7,484 nt of DNA from Nitrospiraceae bacterium (GTDB taxonomy: Bacteria; Nitrospirota; Nitrospiria; Nitrospirales; Nitrospiraceae), in NCBI GenBank assembly GCA_014534095.1, contig JACVSD010000081.1, positions 1 to 7,484 of the forward strand, given 5' to 3'. The position numbers were made by a program, and so were the translations under genes. Below the pieces are notes generated by a model, which saw nothing but the letters and a program-made list of their open reading frames with translations, did not search any database and was not told the origin of the DNA. Positions 1 to 6,338 of the stretch are shown piece by piece (within the stretch, counting starts at the first letter, position 1; every line of letters starts with the position of its first letter).

Positions 1-1434
1 ATGCTGGGGCAGACTGCCCCGCTTATGACGGGAAAGTCGCAATGGATCGTTGGCTGGTTGCTGGTCGGTCGGTTCCGTCTCGGCGGCGATTGCTTCGCGC
101 ACGATGCGTACCATCTTTGCCAGTTCCACGTGCGAAACGGACAGCGGCGGCAGCAACACGATGACATGGCCGAGCGGACGGATGAGAAGGCCCCGTGCCC
201 GGGCGGCCGCCGCGACGCGATGGCCGATCCTGGATTCGAGCGGATAGGGCCTCTTGCTCGATCGATCTTGGACCAACTCGATCGCAATCATGAGTCCTTG
301 CTGGCGGATGTCGCCTACAGCAGCCAGTGCTCGTAGCGGCATGAGCAGCTCCTTGACGTAGCCTATTTTGCTTCCTAGTGAAGCCAACACCTGCTTCTCC
401 CGAAAAAGTGCGAGATTCGCCAAGGCCACGGCGCAGCCCAGCGGATTGCCCGTATAGCTGTGCCCATGAAAGAAGGTCTTGAACTCTTCGTATTTGCCGA
501 GGAACGCCTGGTAGATGGCATCGGTGGTCAGCGTCGCCGCAAGCGGCATGTATCCGCCGGTGAGCCCTTTACTGACGGCCATTAAGTCGGGCGTCACTGC
601 TTCCTGTTCGCAGGCGAACATCTTGCCAGTCCGGCCAAACCCTGTCGCCACTTCGTCGGCGATGAGCAAGACGTCGTACCGGGTACAGAGCGCACGGATA
701 CGTTGAAGGAATCCGGGCGGCTGCGTGATCATCCCGGCAGCCGCTTGGATCAACGGCTCGATGATGAACCCCGCCAGCTCCCGGTGACGTGACTTCAGGA
801 GTGCTTCAATGGGATCCGTGCACGCGAGCCGGCAAGACGGAAACGTGAGCTTGAGCGGGCAGCGATAACAGTACGGCGGCTCCGCTTCGACCGTAGGAAA
901 CAAGAGCGGCTTAAATCTCGAATGGAATAATTCAATATTGCCGACGCTCACGGCTCCAATGGTGTCTCCATGATAGGCGAGCTTCAGGCGGAGGAACGTC
1001 TGCTTCGGACCGGCACTGGGATGTCGTTGCTGCCAGTATTGCACCGCCATTTTCAGCGCCACCTCAACGGCCGTGGACCCGTTGTCGGAGTAGAACACTC
1101 GTCGCAGTCCTTTTGGTGCAATCCGGATCAGTTCACGAGCCAGTTCGATTGCCGGGCGATTGGACAGACCAAGCAGTGTTGAATGGGCGATCTTGTCCAG
1201 TTGCCGAATGAGGGCGCGGTCGAGCGCAGGATGCCGATGACCGTGGAGGTTGACCCAGATGGAGGAGGTGCCGTCGAGATATTTCTTGCCATGGGTGTCA
1301 TAGAGATATGACCCTTTGCCGCGCTCGATGATGAGCGGTTCTTCCCGCTCCCATTCCTGCATTTGGGTGAAGGGATGCCAGATATAGGTGCGATCCCAAT
1401 CAGCTAAGGTCTTGCTTCGGGTGTGTTTTGCCAT
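1..1434 (-). CDS. bioA: Adenosylmethionine-8-amino-7-oxononanoate aminotransferase (DAPA aminotransferase), 3' end cut by window
   Basis: PLP-dependent class III aminotransferase of biotin synthesis, converting 7-keto-8-aminopelargonate to 7,8-diaminopelargonate in the cytoplasm. The minus-strand frame is open for 478 codons from ATG (1434-1432) to base 1 with no stop, so the C-terminus is missing. Visible signatures: WHPFTQM near residues 19-25, the PLP-phosphate loop around DNGST (117-121), YHGD (154-157), DEVATGFGRTG (260-270) with the cofactor-binding Asp, SKGLTGG with the Schiff-base Lys at 289, HSYTGNPLG (325-333), and Arg419 in an RPLG motif matching the substrate-carboxylate Arg of BioA. 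The domain normally ends near residue 450; about 28 further residues look like a non-conserved tail. A four-Cys segment (C189, C192, C201, C205) lies mid-protein. ATG 1434 is the only usable start near the N-terminus, but no clear Shine-Dalgarno precedes it. Whether the amino donor is SAM or lysine cannot be told from sequence. Confidence 0.95.
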   Translation of the reverse strand, partial: MAKHTRSKTLADWDRTYIWHPFTQMQEWEREEPLIIERGKGSYLYDTHGKKYLDGTSSIWVNLHGHRHPALDRALIRQLDKIAHSTLLGLSNRPAIELARELIRIAPKGLRRVFYSDNGSTAVEVALKMAVQYWQQRHPSAGPKQTFLRLKLAYHGDTIGAVSVGNIELFHSRFKPLLFPTVEAEPPYCYRCPLKLTFPSCRLACTDPIEALLKSRHRELAGFIIEPLIQAAAGMITQPPGFLQRIRALCTRYDVLLIADEVATGFGRTGKMFACEQEAVTPDLMAVSKGLTGGYMPLAATLTTDAIYQAFLGKYEEFKTFFHGHSYTGNPLGCAVALANLALFREKQVLASLGSKIGYVKELLMPLRALAAVGDIRQQGLMIAIELVQDRSSKRPYPLESRIGHRVAAAARARGLLIRPLGHVIVLLPPLSVSHVELAKMVRIVREAIAAETEPTDQQPANDPLRLSRHKRGSLPQH

Positions 1435-1491
1435 GGCGGGAGATCGGTCAGCTGTGAGAGGAAAGACTATGCGTGTCCGAAACGCGCGCGG

Positions 1492-1521
1492 ATTATACGA
1501 GGTGCGCCATTTCTTTGACAA
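1492..1521 (-). promoter_or_regulatory. Predicted sigma70-type promoter for bioA
   Basis: Read on the minus strand, TTGTCA (1521-1516, 5/6 to consensus) is followed after 18 bp by a perfect TATAAT (1497-1492). Transcription would start near 1485 and give a leader of about 50 nt before the bioA ATG. Its -35 hexamer covers almost the same bases as the lepA -35. I see no BirA- or BioR-like biotin operator around it. Confidence 0.6.
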
Positions 1522-1543
1522 CCTCCGGAGCAGTTACTATAAT
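1515..1543 (+). promoter_or_regulatory. Perfect-consensus sigma70-type promoter for the lepA operon
   Basis: TTGACA (1515-1520) and TATAAT (1538-1543) are both 6/6 to consensus and separated by the optimal 17 bp. Transcription should start near 1549-1551, giving a leader of about 26 nt before the lepA start. The spacer contains the 8-bp palindrome CTCCGGAG (1523-1530), possibly an operator but possibly chance. No other strong promoter was seen between the plus-strand genes, so this probably drives lepA-lepB-rfaE1 and perhaps kdsB-pyrG. Confidence 0.85.
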
Positions 1544-1563
1544 GAACCGATTTTTTCCCTGAC

Positions 1564-1572
1564 ATGAGCTAG
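1564..1572 (+). other. Minimal upstream ORF (ATG AGC TAG) in the lepA leader
   Basis: An ATG-AGC-TAG trio lies in the same frame as lepA and ends 3 nt before its TTG start. It sits about 14 nt from the predicted transcription start. It could be a two-codon leader ORF that affects lepA initiation, or the remains of an older ATG start cut off by a nonsense change. It has no convincing Shine-Dalgarno of its own. Confidence 0.35.
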
Positions 1573-1575
1573 GAT

Positions 1576-3375
1576 TTGCAAAGCCTTATACGCAATTTCT
1601 CTATCATCGCCCATATCGATCACGGCAAATCAACCCTCGCTGACCGGATCCTCGAAGCTACTGGTGCTGTCACCGCCCGAGAGGCCAAAGAGCAGATTCT
1701 TGATGCCATGGATCTCGAACGTGAGCGCGGCATCACGATCAAGGCCCATTCAGTAGCCATCCGGTACCGGGCGAAGGACGGACAGACCTACGCCTTGCAC
1801 TTGATCGATACGCCGGGGCACGTCGACTTTACCTATGAAGTCTCGCGGAGTCTCGCGGCCTGCGAAGGGGCTCTCTTGCTGGTCGATGCTACCCAAGGCG
1901 TGCAGGCGCAGACCATCGCCAATGTGAACCTCGCGATGGCCAACAACCTTTCCATTATTCCAGTCATCAATAAAATCGATCTAGCGAGTGCGGATGTCGA
2001 GGGGACCAAGCAATCCATCTCTGAAGTGCTCCAGCTTGACGCCACTGATGCAATGCCCATCAGTGCGAAAGAAGGCAAAGGGGTCCCCGAAGTGCTGGAG
2101 GCGATCATCGCCCGCATCCCTCCGCCCTCCGGCGATCCCAACGCACCCTTGAAGGCGCTGATCTTCGACTCCTGGTTTGACAACTACCAAGGTGTCATCG
2201 TTCTGACCCGTATCATTGATGGCGCCGTCCGGCCCGGCATGAAGATCAAGGTGATGTCGAATGATCGCGTCTTCGAGGTGATGGAGGTGGGACAGTTCTC
2301 GCCGAAGCGCACGAAGGGCACGCAACTCCTGACGGGTGAAGTCGGATACTTGTGCGCAAATATGCGGGAGGTGGCCGATGTCAAAATCGGCGACACCCTG
2401 ACTGACGCCGTGCACCCGACGAGTACGCCGTTCCCTGGCTACAAGGAAGTGAAGCCGTTGGTCTTCTGCGGTTTGTACTCGACCGATACGGCCAAGTACG
2501 AAGATCTGCGGGATGCGCTCATCAAGTTGCGATTGAACGATTCCTCGTTCGTCTATGAGCCCGAGTCGTCACTCGCGCTCGGTTTTGGATTCCGTTGCGG
2601 CTTCCTGGGGCTTCTGCATATGGAGATCATCCAGGAGCGGTTGGAACGGGAGTACGGGCTGACCCTCATCACCACGGCACCCACGGTGGTCTATCGGGTC
2701 ACGACGACCAAAGGGGACGTGCTGGAGATCGATAATCCGTCCGAGCTGCCGCCTCCCAGCAGCATCCAGTCCTTCGAGGAGCCCTTCATCCTGGCCACCG
2801 TGATCACCCCTGAACGGTACATGGGGGCGATCCTCCAGTTGTGCCAGGAGCGGCGGGGGATTCAACGGAGCATTCAGTTTCTCGATCCGACCCGTGTGCT
2901 GATTAGCTATGAGCTACCGCTTAATGAAGTCATCCTGGATTTTTACGACAAGTTGAAGTCCCGCACGCAGGGTTACGCTTCGCTGGACTATGAAGTGCTC
3001 GGCTATCGCGATTCCGATTTGGTGAAATTGGACATCCTGCTCAACGGCGAAGCAGTGGACGCTCTGTCGTTCATCACCCATAAAGACCGGTCGGCTCAGC
3101 GCGGCCGGCAGATGGCTGAAAAGATGAAGGAGTTGATTCCCCGCCAAATGTTCGAAATTGCCATTCAGGCGGCGATCGGAACCAAGGTGATCGCCCGCGA
3201 GACGATCGGGGCGATGAAAAAGAACGTCATTGCCAAATGCTATGGCGGCGACATCTCCCGTAAGCGGAAGCTGCTTGAAAAGCAGAAAGAGGGGAAGAAA
3301 CGGATGAAGTCCGTCGGGGCGGTCGAAGTCCCACAGGAAGCGTTTTTGGCGCTGCTGAAAGTGGGGGATGAATGA
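1576..3375 (+). CDS. lepA: Elongation factor 4 (LepA), back-translocating ribosomal GTPase
   Basis: Translational GTPase that binds stalled or mis-translocated ribosomes. The 599-aa length matches the family. GTPase motifs are intact: P-loop AHIDHGKS (12-19), switch I RGITI (51-55), DTPGH with catalytic His82 (78-82), NKID (132-135) and SAK (163-165). The middle carries the very conserved [16 protein letters not shown] stretch. The LepA-specific basic C-terminal domain ([11 protein letters not shown], then KEGKKRMK) is complete, and domain IV of EF-G is absent as expected. The start is TTG at 1576 because the next codons give [12 protein letters not shown], matching the usual LepA N-terminus, and an in-frame TAG lies only two codons upstream. 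A weak GAG (1566-1568) at 7 nt spacing is the only ribosome-binding candidate. It overlaps lepB by 4 bp, the conserved lepA-lepB pairing, and is the first gene after the strong promoter. Confidence 0.98.
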   Translation: MQSLIRNFSIIAHIDHGKSTLADRILEATGAVTAREAKEQILDAMDLERERGITIKAHSVAIRYRAKDGQTYALHLIDTPGHVDFTYEVSRSLAACEGALLLVDATQGVQAQTIANVNLAMANNLSIIPVINKIDLASADVEGTKQSISEVLQLDATDAMPISAKEGKGVPEVLEAIIARIPPPSGDPNAPLKALIFDSWFDNYQGVIVLTRIIDGAVRPGMKIKVMSNDRVFEVMEVGQFSPKRTKGTQLLTGEVGYLCANMREVADVKIGDTLTDAVHPTSTPFPGYKEVKPLVFCGLYSTDTAKYEDLRDALIKLRLNDSSFVYEPESSLALGFGFRCGFLGLLHMEIIQERLEREYGLTLITTAPTVVYRVTTTKGDVLEIDNPSELPPPSSIQSFEEPFILATVITPERYMGAILQLCQERRGIQRSIQFLDPTRVLISYELPLNEVILDFYDKLKSRTQGYASLDYEVLGYRDSDLVKLDILLNGEAVDALSFITHKDRSAQRGRQMAEKMKELIPRQMFEIAIQAAIGTKVIARETIGAMKKNVIAKCYGGDISRKRKLLEKQKEGKKRMKSVGAVEVPQEAFLALLKVGDE

Positions 3376-4136
3376 CGGTAGATCCCAATCAGGCCAAGCT
3401 CGACAAAGTCTCCAGTTCACCGGCCGGAGAAGAGGGGGCCGCGGTGTCACTCGCTGGAGCGAATACAGGCCGGCTGGCACGCAAGTCGGTCGTCCGGGAG
3501 TATGCCGAAGCCATTATCGTCGCTATGTTGTTGGCGTTTGCCATCCGGGTGTTCGTCGTACAGGCCTTTAAGATTCCCTCCGGCTCCATGATCCCCACGT
3601 TATTGATCGGCGACCATATCCTCGTGAGCAAACTCTCGTACGGCTTTCAGTGGCCAACCGACTGTAAGCTCCAATGGAGTTTCCCCCCGGTGAACTGCTA
3701 TGCCTCGGCGACCGTCGTGGCCTTCGGCAAACCTCAGCGAGGCGATATCATCGTATTCCGCTTCCCGGAGGATGAGGAAAAGGATTTCATCAAGCGCATT
3801 GTCGGTGGGCCTGGCGATACGGTCCAACTCAAGAATAAAGTCGTGCTCGTGAACGGACAGCCGCTCGATGACAAGGCCTTTACCCAGCGGATCGACCCCG
3901 GTGTGATCGATGGAACGATCAATTCCCGCGACAACTTTGGTCCCGTCACGGTGCCCGAGGGCTCCTATTTTGTCATGGGAGACAATCGTGATCAGAGTCT
4001 CGACAGCCGGTTCTGGGGGTTTGTCCGCGAGGAGAAAATTCGCGGGAAGGCCTTCCGGATCTATTGGTCCTGGAGTGGGCAGGGCAATTGGACCGAGTGG
4101 GTGCGATGGGAGCGGTTCGGCAAGGCGATTCAGTGA
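3372..4136 (+). CDS. lepB: Signal peptidase I
   Basis: Membrane-bound Ser/Lys protease (S26 family) that removes signal peptides from exported proteins at the outer face of the inner membrane. 254 aa. One hydrophobic N-terminal anchor lies at about 46-66. The catalytic Ser72 is in PSGSMIPTL (69-77), the general-base Lys141 in [12 protein letters not shown] (138-149), and the conserved [16 protein letters not shown] box at 202-217. Between the anchor-proximal strand and the RGDIIVF strand is a segment of about 20 residues with two cysteines (C98, C109), placed differently from the E. coli disulfide and possibly a periplasmic disulfide loop. The ATG sits in an ATGA overlap with the lepA stop, and a G-rich run (3363-3367) inside lepA could act as ribosome-binding site, so coupled translation is likely. 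The first 40 or so residues are polar, cytosolic and poorly conserved. Confidence 0.97.
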   Translation: MTVDPNQAKLDKVSSSPAGEEGAAVSLAGANTGRLARKSVVREYAEAIIVAMLLAFAIRVFVVQAFKIPSGSMIPTLLIGDHILVSKLSYGFQWPTDCKLQWSFPPVNCYASATVVAFGKPQRGDIIVFRFPEDEEKDFIKRIVGGPGDTVQLKNKVVLVNGQPLDDKAFTQRIDPGVIDGTINSRDNFGPVTVPEGSYFVMGDNRDQSLDSRFWGFVREEKIRGKAFRIYWSWSGQGNWTEWVRWERFGKAIQ

Positions 4137-5173
4137 ACAAGCGCAGACGGGGCGACATGGGGAAGCCAGCACCGAGCGAGCGTGACGCCGCGGCCTCGAC
4201 CAAAGTGCTCCGGCAGTATATTGAACGTTTTTCGCAGGCGTCAGTCCTCGTCGTCGGCGATTTGATTCTAGATCATTATGTGATGGGACGCGTCAGCCGG
4301 ATTTCGCCGGAGGCGCCGGTTCCGGTCGTGCATGTGCAATCCGAGTCCTTGCGACTGGGTGGCGCGGCGAACGTCTTCAACAACATTCTGGCGTTGGGCG
4401 CAAAGGCCGATCTGTGCGGCGTCATCGGTGCGGACGAAAGCGGCCGGCTACTCATGAAGGAGTTGGGCAATAAGCGCTCGGGCCGGGGCGGCGTTGTCAT
4501 CGACCACGACCGGCCGACGACGCGGAAGAGCCGCGTCATCGCTCATAACCAGCAAATCGTCCGGTATGACATCGAAGGCCGACACGAGCTCAAAGCAGTT
4601 CTGCAGCGCAGGATCCTGCGCTATGTCGAATCGCGGTTGCGGGAGCTGTCCTGTGTGGTGATCTCGGATTACGCCAAAGGTGTCGTCACGGCCTCACTGA
4701 TGGCCGACATTACCCGTCTTGCAGCGTTGCGGCATATTCCCGTGGTCGTCGATCCCAAAGTCGAGCATTTCGGCTTCTATAAAGGTGTCACGGTCGTGAC
4801 CCCGAACCATCTTGAAGCGACGCAAGCAGCCGGACTGCACGGCGACAACGATCACATCATGGATGAAGCCGGCGCAATGATCCGCCAGCGGTTGGGATGC
4901 CATGCGGTCCTGATCACCCGTGGCGAAAAGGGCATGAGTCTGTATGAGGGCGAAGGAGCGTCGTGGCATTTGCCCACGCAGGCTCGCCAGGTGTACGACG
5001 TCACCGGAGCCGGTGACACCGTGATCGGAACGCTGGCCCTCGCTTTGTCGACCGGCGCCAGTATCCGGGAGGGCGCCATTCTGGCGAACCATGCGGCCGG
5101 CATCGTTGTCGGCATGGTCGGGACCGCCACGGTGACCCCGCAGCAACTGTCAGAGGCGTTGGAGCATGACTAG
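4133..5173 (+). CDS. rfaE1: D-glycero-beta-D-manno-heptose-7-phosphate kinase (HldE N-terminal-domain type)
   Basis: PfkB/ribokinase-family enzyme phosphorylating heptose 7-phosphate at C1 on the way to ADP-heptose for the LPS inner core. Visible: VLVVGDLILDHYV (38-50), substrate loop LGGAANV (75-81), TTRKSRVIAHNQQIVRYD (129-146), DPK (207-209), TPNHLE (223-228), and the anion hole and catalytic base DVTGAGDT with Asp295. At 346 aa it holds only the kinase domain. The cytidylyltransferase-like half of bifunctional HldE is absent, so a separate HldC/RfaE2 is expected elsewhere. I chose GTG 4133, which gives a GTGA overlap with the lepB stop and has AAGG (4122-4125) 7 nt upstream. ATG 4157 (338 aa) is a good alternative. 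The last base of the TAG stop is the first base of the downstream inverted-repeat element, so the extreme C-terminus (EALEHD) may have been set by that insertion. Confidence 0.93.
   Translation: MNKRRRGDMGKPAPSERDAAASTKVLRQYIERFSQASVLVVGDLILDHYVMGRVSRISPEAPVPVVHVQSESLRLGGAANVFNNILALGAKADLCGVIGADESGRLLMKELGNKRSGRGGVVIDHDRPTTRKSRVIAHNQQIVRYDIEGRHELKAVLQRRILRYVESRLRELSCVVISDYAKGVVTASLMADITRLAALRHIPVVVDPKVEHFGFYKGVTVVTPNHLEATQAAGLHGDNDHIMDEAGAMIRQRLGCHAVLITRGEKGMSLYEGEGASWHLPTQARQVYDVTGAGDTVIGTLALALSTGASIREGAILANHAAGIVVGMVGTATVTPQQLSEALEHD
5162..5170 (+). repeat. Left copy of a 9-bp direct repeat (possible target-site duplication)
   Basis: GAGCATGAC in the last codons of rfaE1 is repeated exactly at 5485-5493 across the kdsB start. 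It is 2 bp from the left inverted repeat. It contains an ATG (5166-5168) with AGAGG (5152-5156) 9 nt upstream, a plausible former kdsB start region. Confidence 0.5.
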
Positions 5174-5195
5174 CAGGGCGCTGAAAAAGGCCGCC
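5173..5195 (+). repeat. Left terminal inverted repeat
   Basis: It begins GCAGGGCGCT and runs through AAAAAGGC. It matches the reverse complement of 5456-5478 at 18 of 23 positions with no gaps. Its first base is the last base of the rfaE1 stop codon. Confidence 0.75.
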
Positions 5196-5211
5196 AGCGG
5201 AGAAAGACACT

Positions 5212-5313
5212 GGGCGCTCACCATCTCGCGCCCGTGCGCAGACATGAGGCGACTTATTCGTCGCCTCGCGCACCTCGCGTCGTTCAGACCCTCAACGTAC
5301 CCCAGAGGGTACG
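5212..5313 (+). repeat. Internal hairpin module, copy 1
   Basis: Three perfect hairpins in a row. Hairpin A: stem GGGCGC/GCGCCC (5212-5217 with 5228-5233), loop TCACCATCTC. Hairpin B: stem GAGGCGAC/GTCGCCTC (5246-5253 with 5260-5267), loop TTATTC. Hairpin C: stem CGTACCC/GGGTACG (5296-5302 with 5307-5313), loop CAGA. Hairpins A and B recur 119 bp downstream with the same loops and different stem bases. Confidence 0.75.
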
Positions 5314-5330
5314 CCTCGGCCCAAGACACG

Positions 5331-5436
5331 GCCGGCTCACCATCTCGCCGGCGCGCACAACCTTGGCGCCACTTATTCGTGACGCCGTGCGCCTCGCTGC
5401 GGCCTTGTTCGTGGAGCGGCGCGTCTCGGCGCGCCG
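5331..5436 (+). repeat. Internal hairpin module, copy 2
   Basis: Hairpin A': GCCGGC/GCCGGC (5331-5336 with 5347-5352), same TCACCATCTC loop. Hairpin B': GGCGCCAC/GTGACGCC (5365-5372 with 5379-5386), same TTATTC loop and one C-A mismatch (5369/5382). Hairpin C': CGGCGCG/CGCGCCG (5417-5423 with 5430-5436), loop TCTCGG, unrelated in sequence to hairpin C but in a similar place. Over 5212-5267 aligned to 5331-5386 I count 38/56 identities. Twelve of the 18 differences form six compensatory pair swaps. Confidence 0.75.
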
Positions 5437-5455
5437 GGGTTGGGCGGGTGAAATC

Positions 5456-5478
5456 GACAGCCTTTTTGAGCATCCTGC
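5456..5478 (-). repeat. Right terminal inverted repeat
   Basis: Read on the minus strand it begins GCAGGATGCT and runs through AAAAAGGC, matching the left repeat at 18 of 23 positions. It ends 10 nt before the kdsB ATG, so the element occupies the place where the kdsB ribosome-binding site would be expected. Confidence 0.75.
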
Positions 5479-5484
5479 GTGTGC

Positions 5485-5493
5485 GAGCATGAC
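5485..5493 (+). repeat. Right copy of the 9-bp direct repeat, spanning the kdsB start codon
   Basis: GAGCATGAC, identical to 5162-5170. The kdsB ATG (5489-5491) is inside it. It lies 6 bp beyond the right inverted repeat, which is not the perfect abutment expected of a fresh target-site duplication. Confidence 0.5.
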
Positions 5494-6289
5494 CAAGCCG
5501 TCACGGTCGGTCACCGTCGTCATTCCCGCCCGGTATGGATCTTCCCGTTTTCCGGGGAAGCCGCTGGCCCAACTCGGTGGCAAGCCGATGATCCAACAGG
5601 TCTATGAGCGGGCGGTCGGGTGCCGCATGGTCTCGGACGTCCTCGTCGCTACGGACGACGAGCGGATCAAGCAGGCGGTCGAGCGGTTCGGCGGTCGGGT
5701 TCTCATGGTCAATGGAGATTACCGCACCGGGACTGATCGGGTGGCCGCCGTCGCCCGGATGTTTGCCGGCGATTATTTCATCAACCTCCAGGGCGACGAA
5801 ATTCCCCTGAATCCTGACCTTTTGGCCGATCTCATCGAGCCATTCTTCGAGAGCGGTGCCGACATCGGCACGTTAAAGCGCGCGATGGACGCCACGGATG
5901 ATCTCGGCAATCCCGCCATGGTCAAAGTCGTGACCGACGCGAAAGGCTACGCACTGTATTTTTCACGCGCGCCCATTCCGTTCGTCCGCGATGACCCGGA
6001 CCGCCGCGTCGTCTCCGGCTTGCACTATCTCCATCTCGGTATTTACATGTACACCAGGGAAACGCTGCTGCGGTTTGCCAGCCTGCCGACCGGTCACCAG
6101 GAAGATGCGGAGAAGCTCGAGCAACTGCGCGGATTGGAGCACGGGATGCGCATCCGGGTGTGGGAAACCAAGCATGCCTCGCTGCGGGTGGATACGCCGG
6201 AGGACGTCGGACCGGTGGCGGAACAACTCCAGCAATTCGAAGTTATCAAGCGCGAGTTGAGTCTCGGCCGTGCGGTGCCAATCCGGTGA
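5489..6289 (+). CDS. kdsB: 3-deoxy-manno-octulosonate cytidylyltransferase (CMP-Kdo synthetase)
   Basis: Cytoplasmic enzyme joining Kdo to CTP, releasing pyrophosphate and giving CMP-Kdo for the lipid A-Kdo core of LPS. 266 aa, close to the family size of about 250. Motifs: [17 protein letters not shown] (10-26) nucleotide-binding loop, VATDDERI (53-60), the GTDR substrate motif (81-84), [11 protein letters not shown] (99-109) with the metal-binding Asp, YFSRAPIPF (157-165), HLGIYMY (182-188) and EKLEQLR (208-214). ATG 5489 fits the known N-terminus. A longer in-frame ATG at 5234 would read through the inverted-repeat element and is rejected. No Shine-Dalgarno is visible before 5489, because the upstream DNA is the end of the element, so translation may be weaker than in the ancestral arrangement. 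The next gene is pyrG, the source of its CTP substrate. Confidence 0.96.
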   Translation: MTKPSRSVTVVIPARYGSSRFPGKPLAQLGGKPMIQQVYERAVGCRMVSDVLVATDDERIKQAVERFGGRVLMVNGDYRTGTDRVAAVARMFAGDYFINLQGDEIPLNPDLLADLIEPFFESGADIGTLKRAMDATDDLGNPAMVKVVTDAKGYALYFSRAPIPFVRDDPDRRVVSGLHYLHLGIYMYTRETLLRFASLPTGHQEDAEKLEQLRGLEHGMRIRVWETKHASLRVDTPEDVGPVAEQLQQFEVIKRELSLGRAVPIR

Positions 6290-6328
6290 GGCTCCCGGAG
6301 GGATACCACTGGGCCCATCGCCGAAGAG

Positions 6329-6333
6329 AGGAG
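6329..6333 (+). promoter_or_regulatory. Ribosome-binding site of pyrG
   Basis: AGGAG within a purine-rich AGAGGAG, 5 nt before the ATG at 6339. It is the clearest Shine-Dalgarno in the window and fixes the pyrG start. The 49-bp kdsB-pyrG gap also contains the palindrome TGGGCCCA (6310-6317), with no evident promoter or terminator. Confidence 0.8.
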
Positions 6334-6338
6334 CAACC

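Larger units (their letters stand above)
5173..5478. mobile_element. Putative MITE-like structured interspersed element, non-coding
   Basis: A 306-bp insert between rfaE1 and kdsB in an otherwise tightly packed operon. It is bounded by imperfect 23-bp inverted repeats and filled with two related hairpin modules 119 bp apart. It encodes no transposase. Open frames cross it on both strands, but they resemble no family and look like by-products of GC-rich DNA. An exact 9-bp direct repeat lies just outside it (2 bp on the left, 6 bp on the right). What is seen: inverted repeats, repeated modules, covarying stems. What is inferred: mobility in trans by another element's transposase. I have an unverified memory of similar repeats (AAAAAGG and GCAGGATGCT-like ends) being frequent in Nitrospira genomes. 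Alternatives are a structured transcript processed out of the operon mRNA, or a REP-like repeat. Confidence 0.6.

Noticed and set aside
1..336. Plus-strand ORFs over bioA (1-336, 515-706, 970-1182)
   Set aside because: The minus strand carries an uninterrupted, motif-complete BioA here, so these are shadows.
2914..3480. Minus-strand ORFs opposite lepA and lepB (also 1981-2415 and 3600-4172)
   Set aside because: Shadow frames of conserved genes, with no ribosome-binding site or family motif.
4064..4132. Longer rfaE1 start at ATG 4064 or ATG 4106
   Set aside because: These would overlap lepB far more than the 4-bp overlap used by neighbouring genes, and the added residues have no homology to the kinase family.
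5440..5470. Intrinsic terminator at the CCTTTTT run on the plus strand
   Set aside because: No stable GC hairpin directly precedes the T run. The T run belongs to the inverted repeat.
5234..5488. N-terminal extension of kdsB from ATG 5234
   Set aside because: The extra 85 codons translate the repeat element. KdsB homology begins right after ATG 5489.
5166..5492. Plus-strand 108-codon ORF and minus-strand 107-codon ORF (5150-5473) across the inter-genic element
   Set aside because: Both are made of inverted-repeat and hairpin DNA, are rich in Arg/Ala/Ser as expected from GC-rich non-coding sequence, and show no family motif. The stem covariation is better explained by structure than by coding.
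6290..6338. CTP-responsive attenuator ahead of pyrG
   Set aside because: The gap lacks the reiterative-transcription start or terminator hairpin known from Gram-positive pyrG. Only a short palindrome is present.
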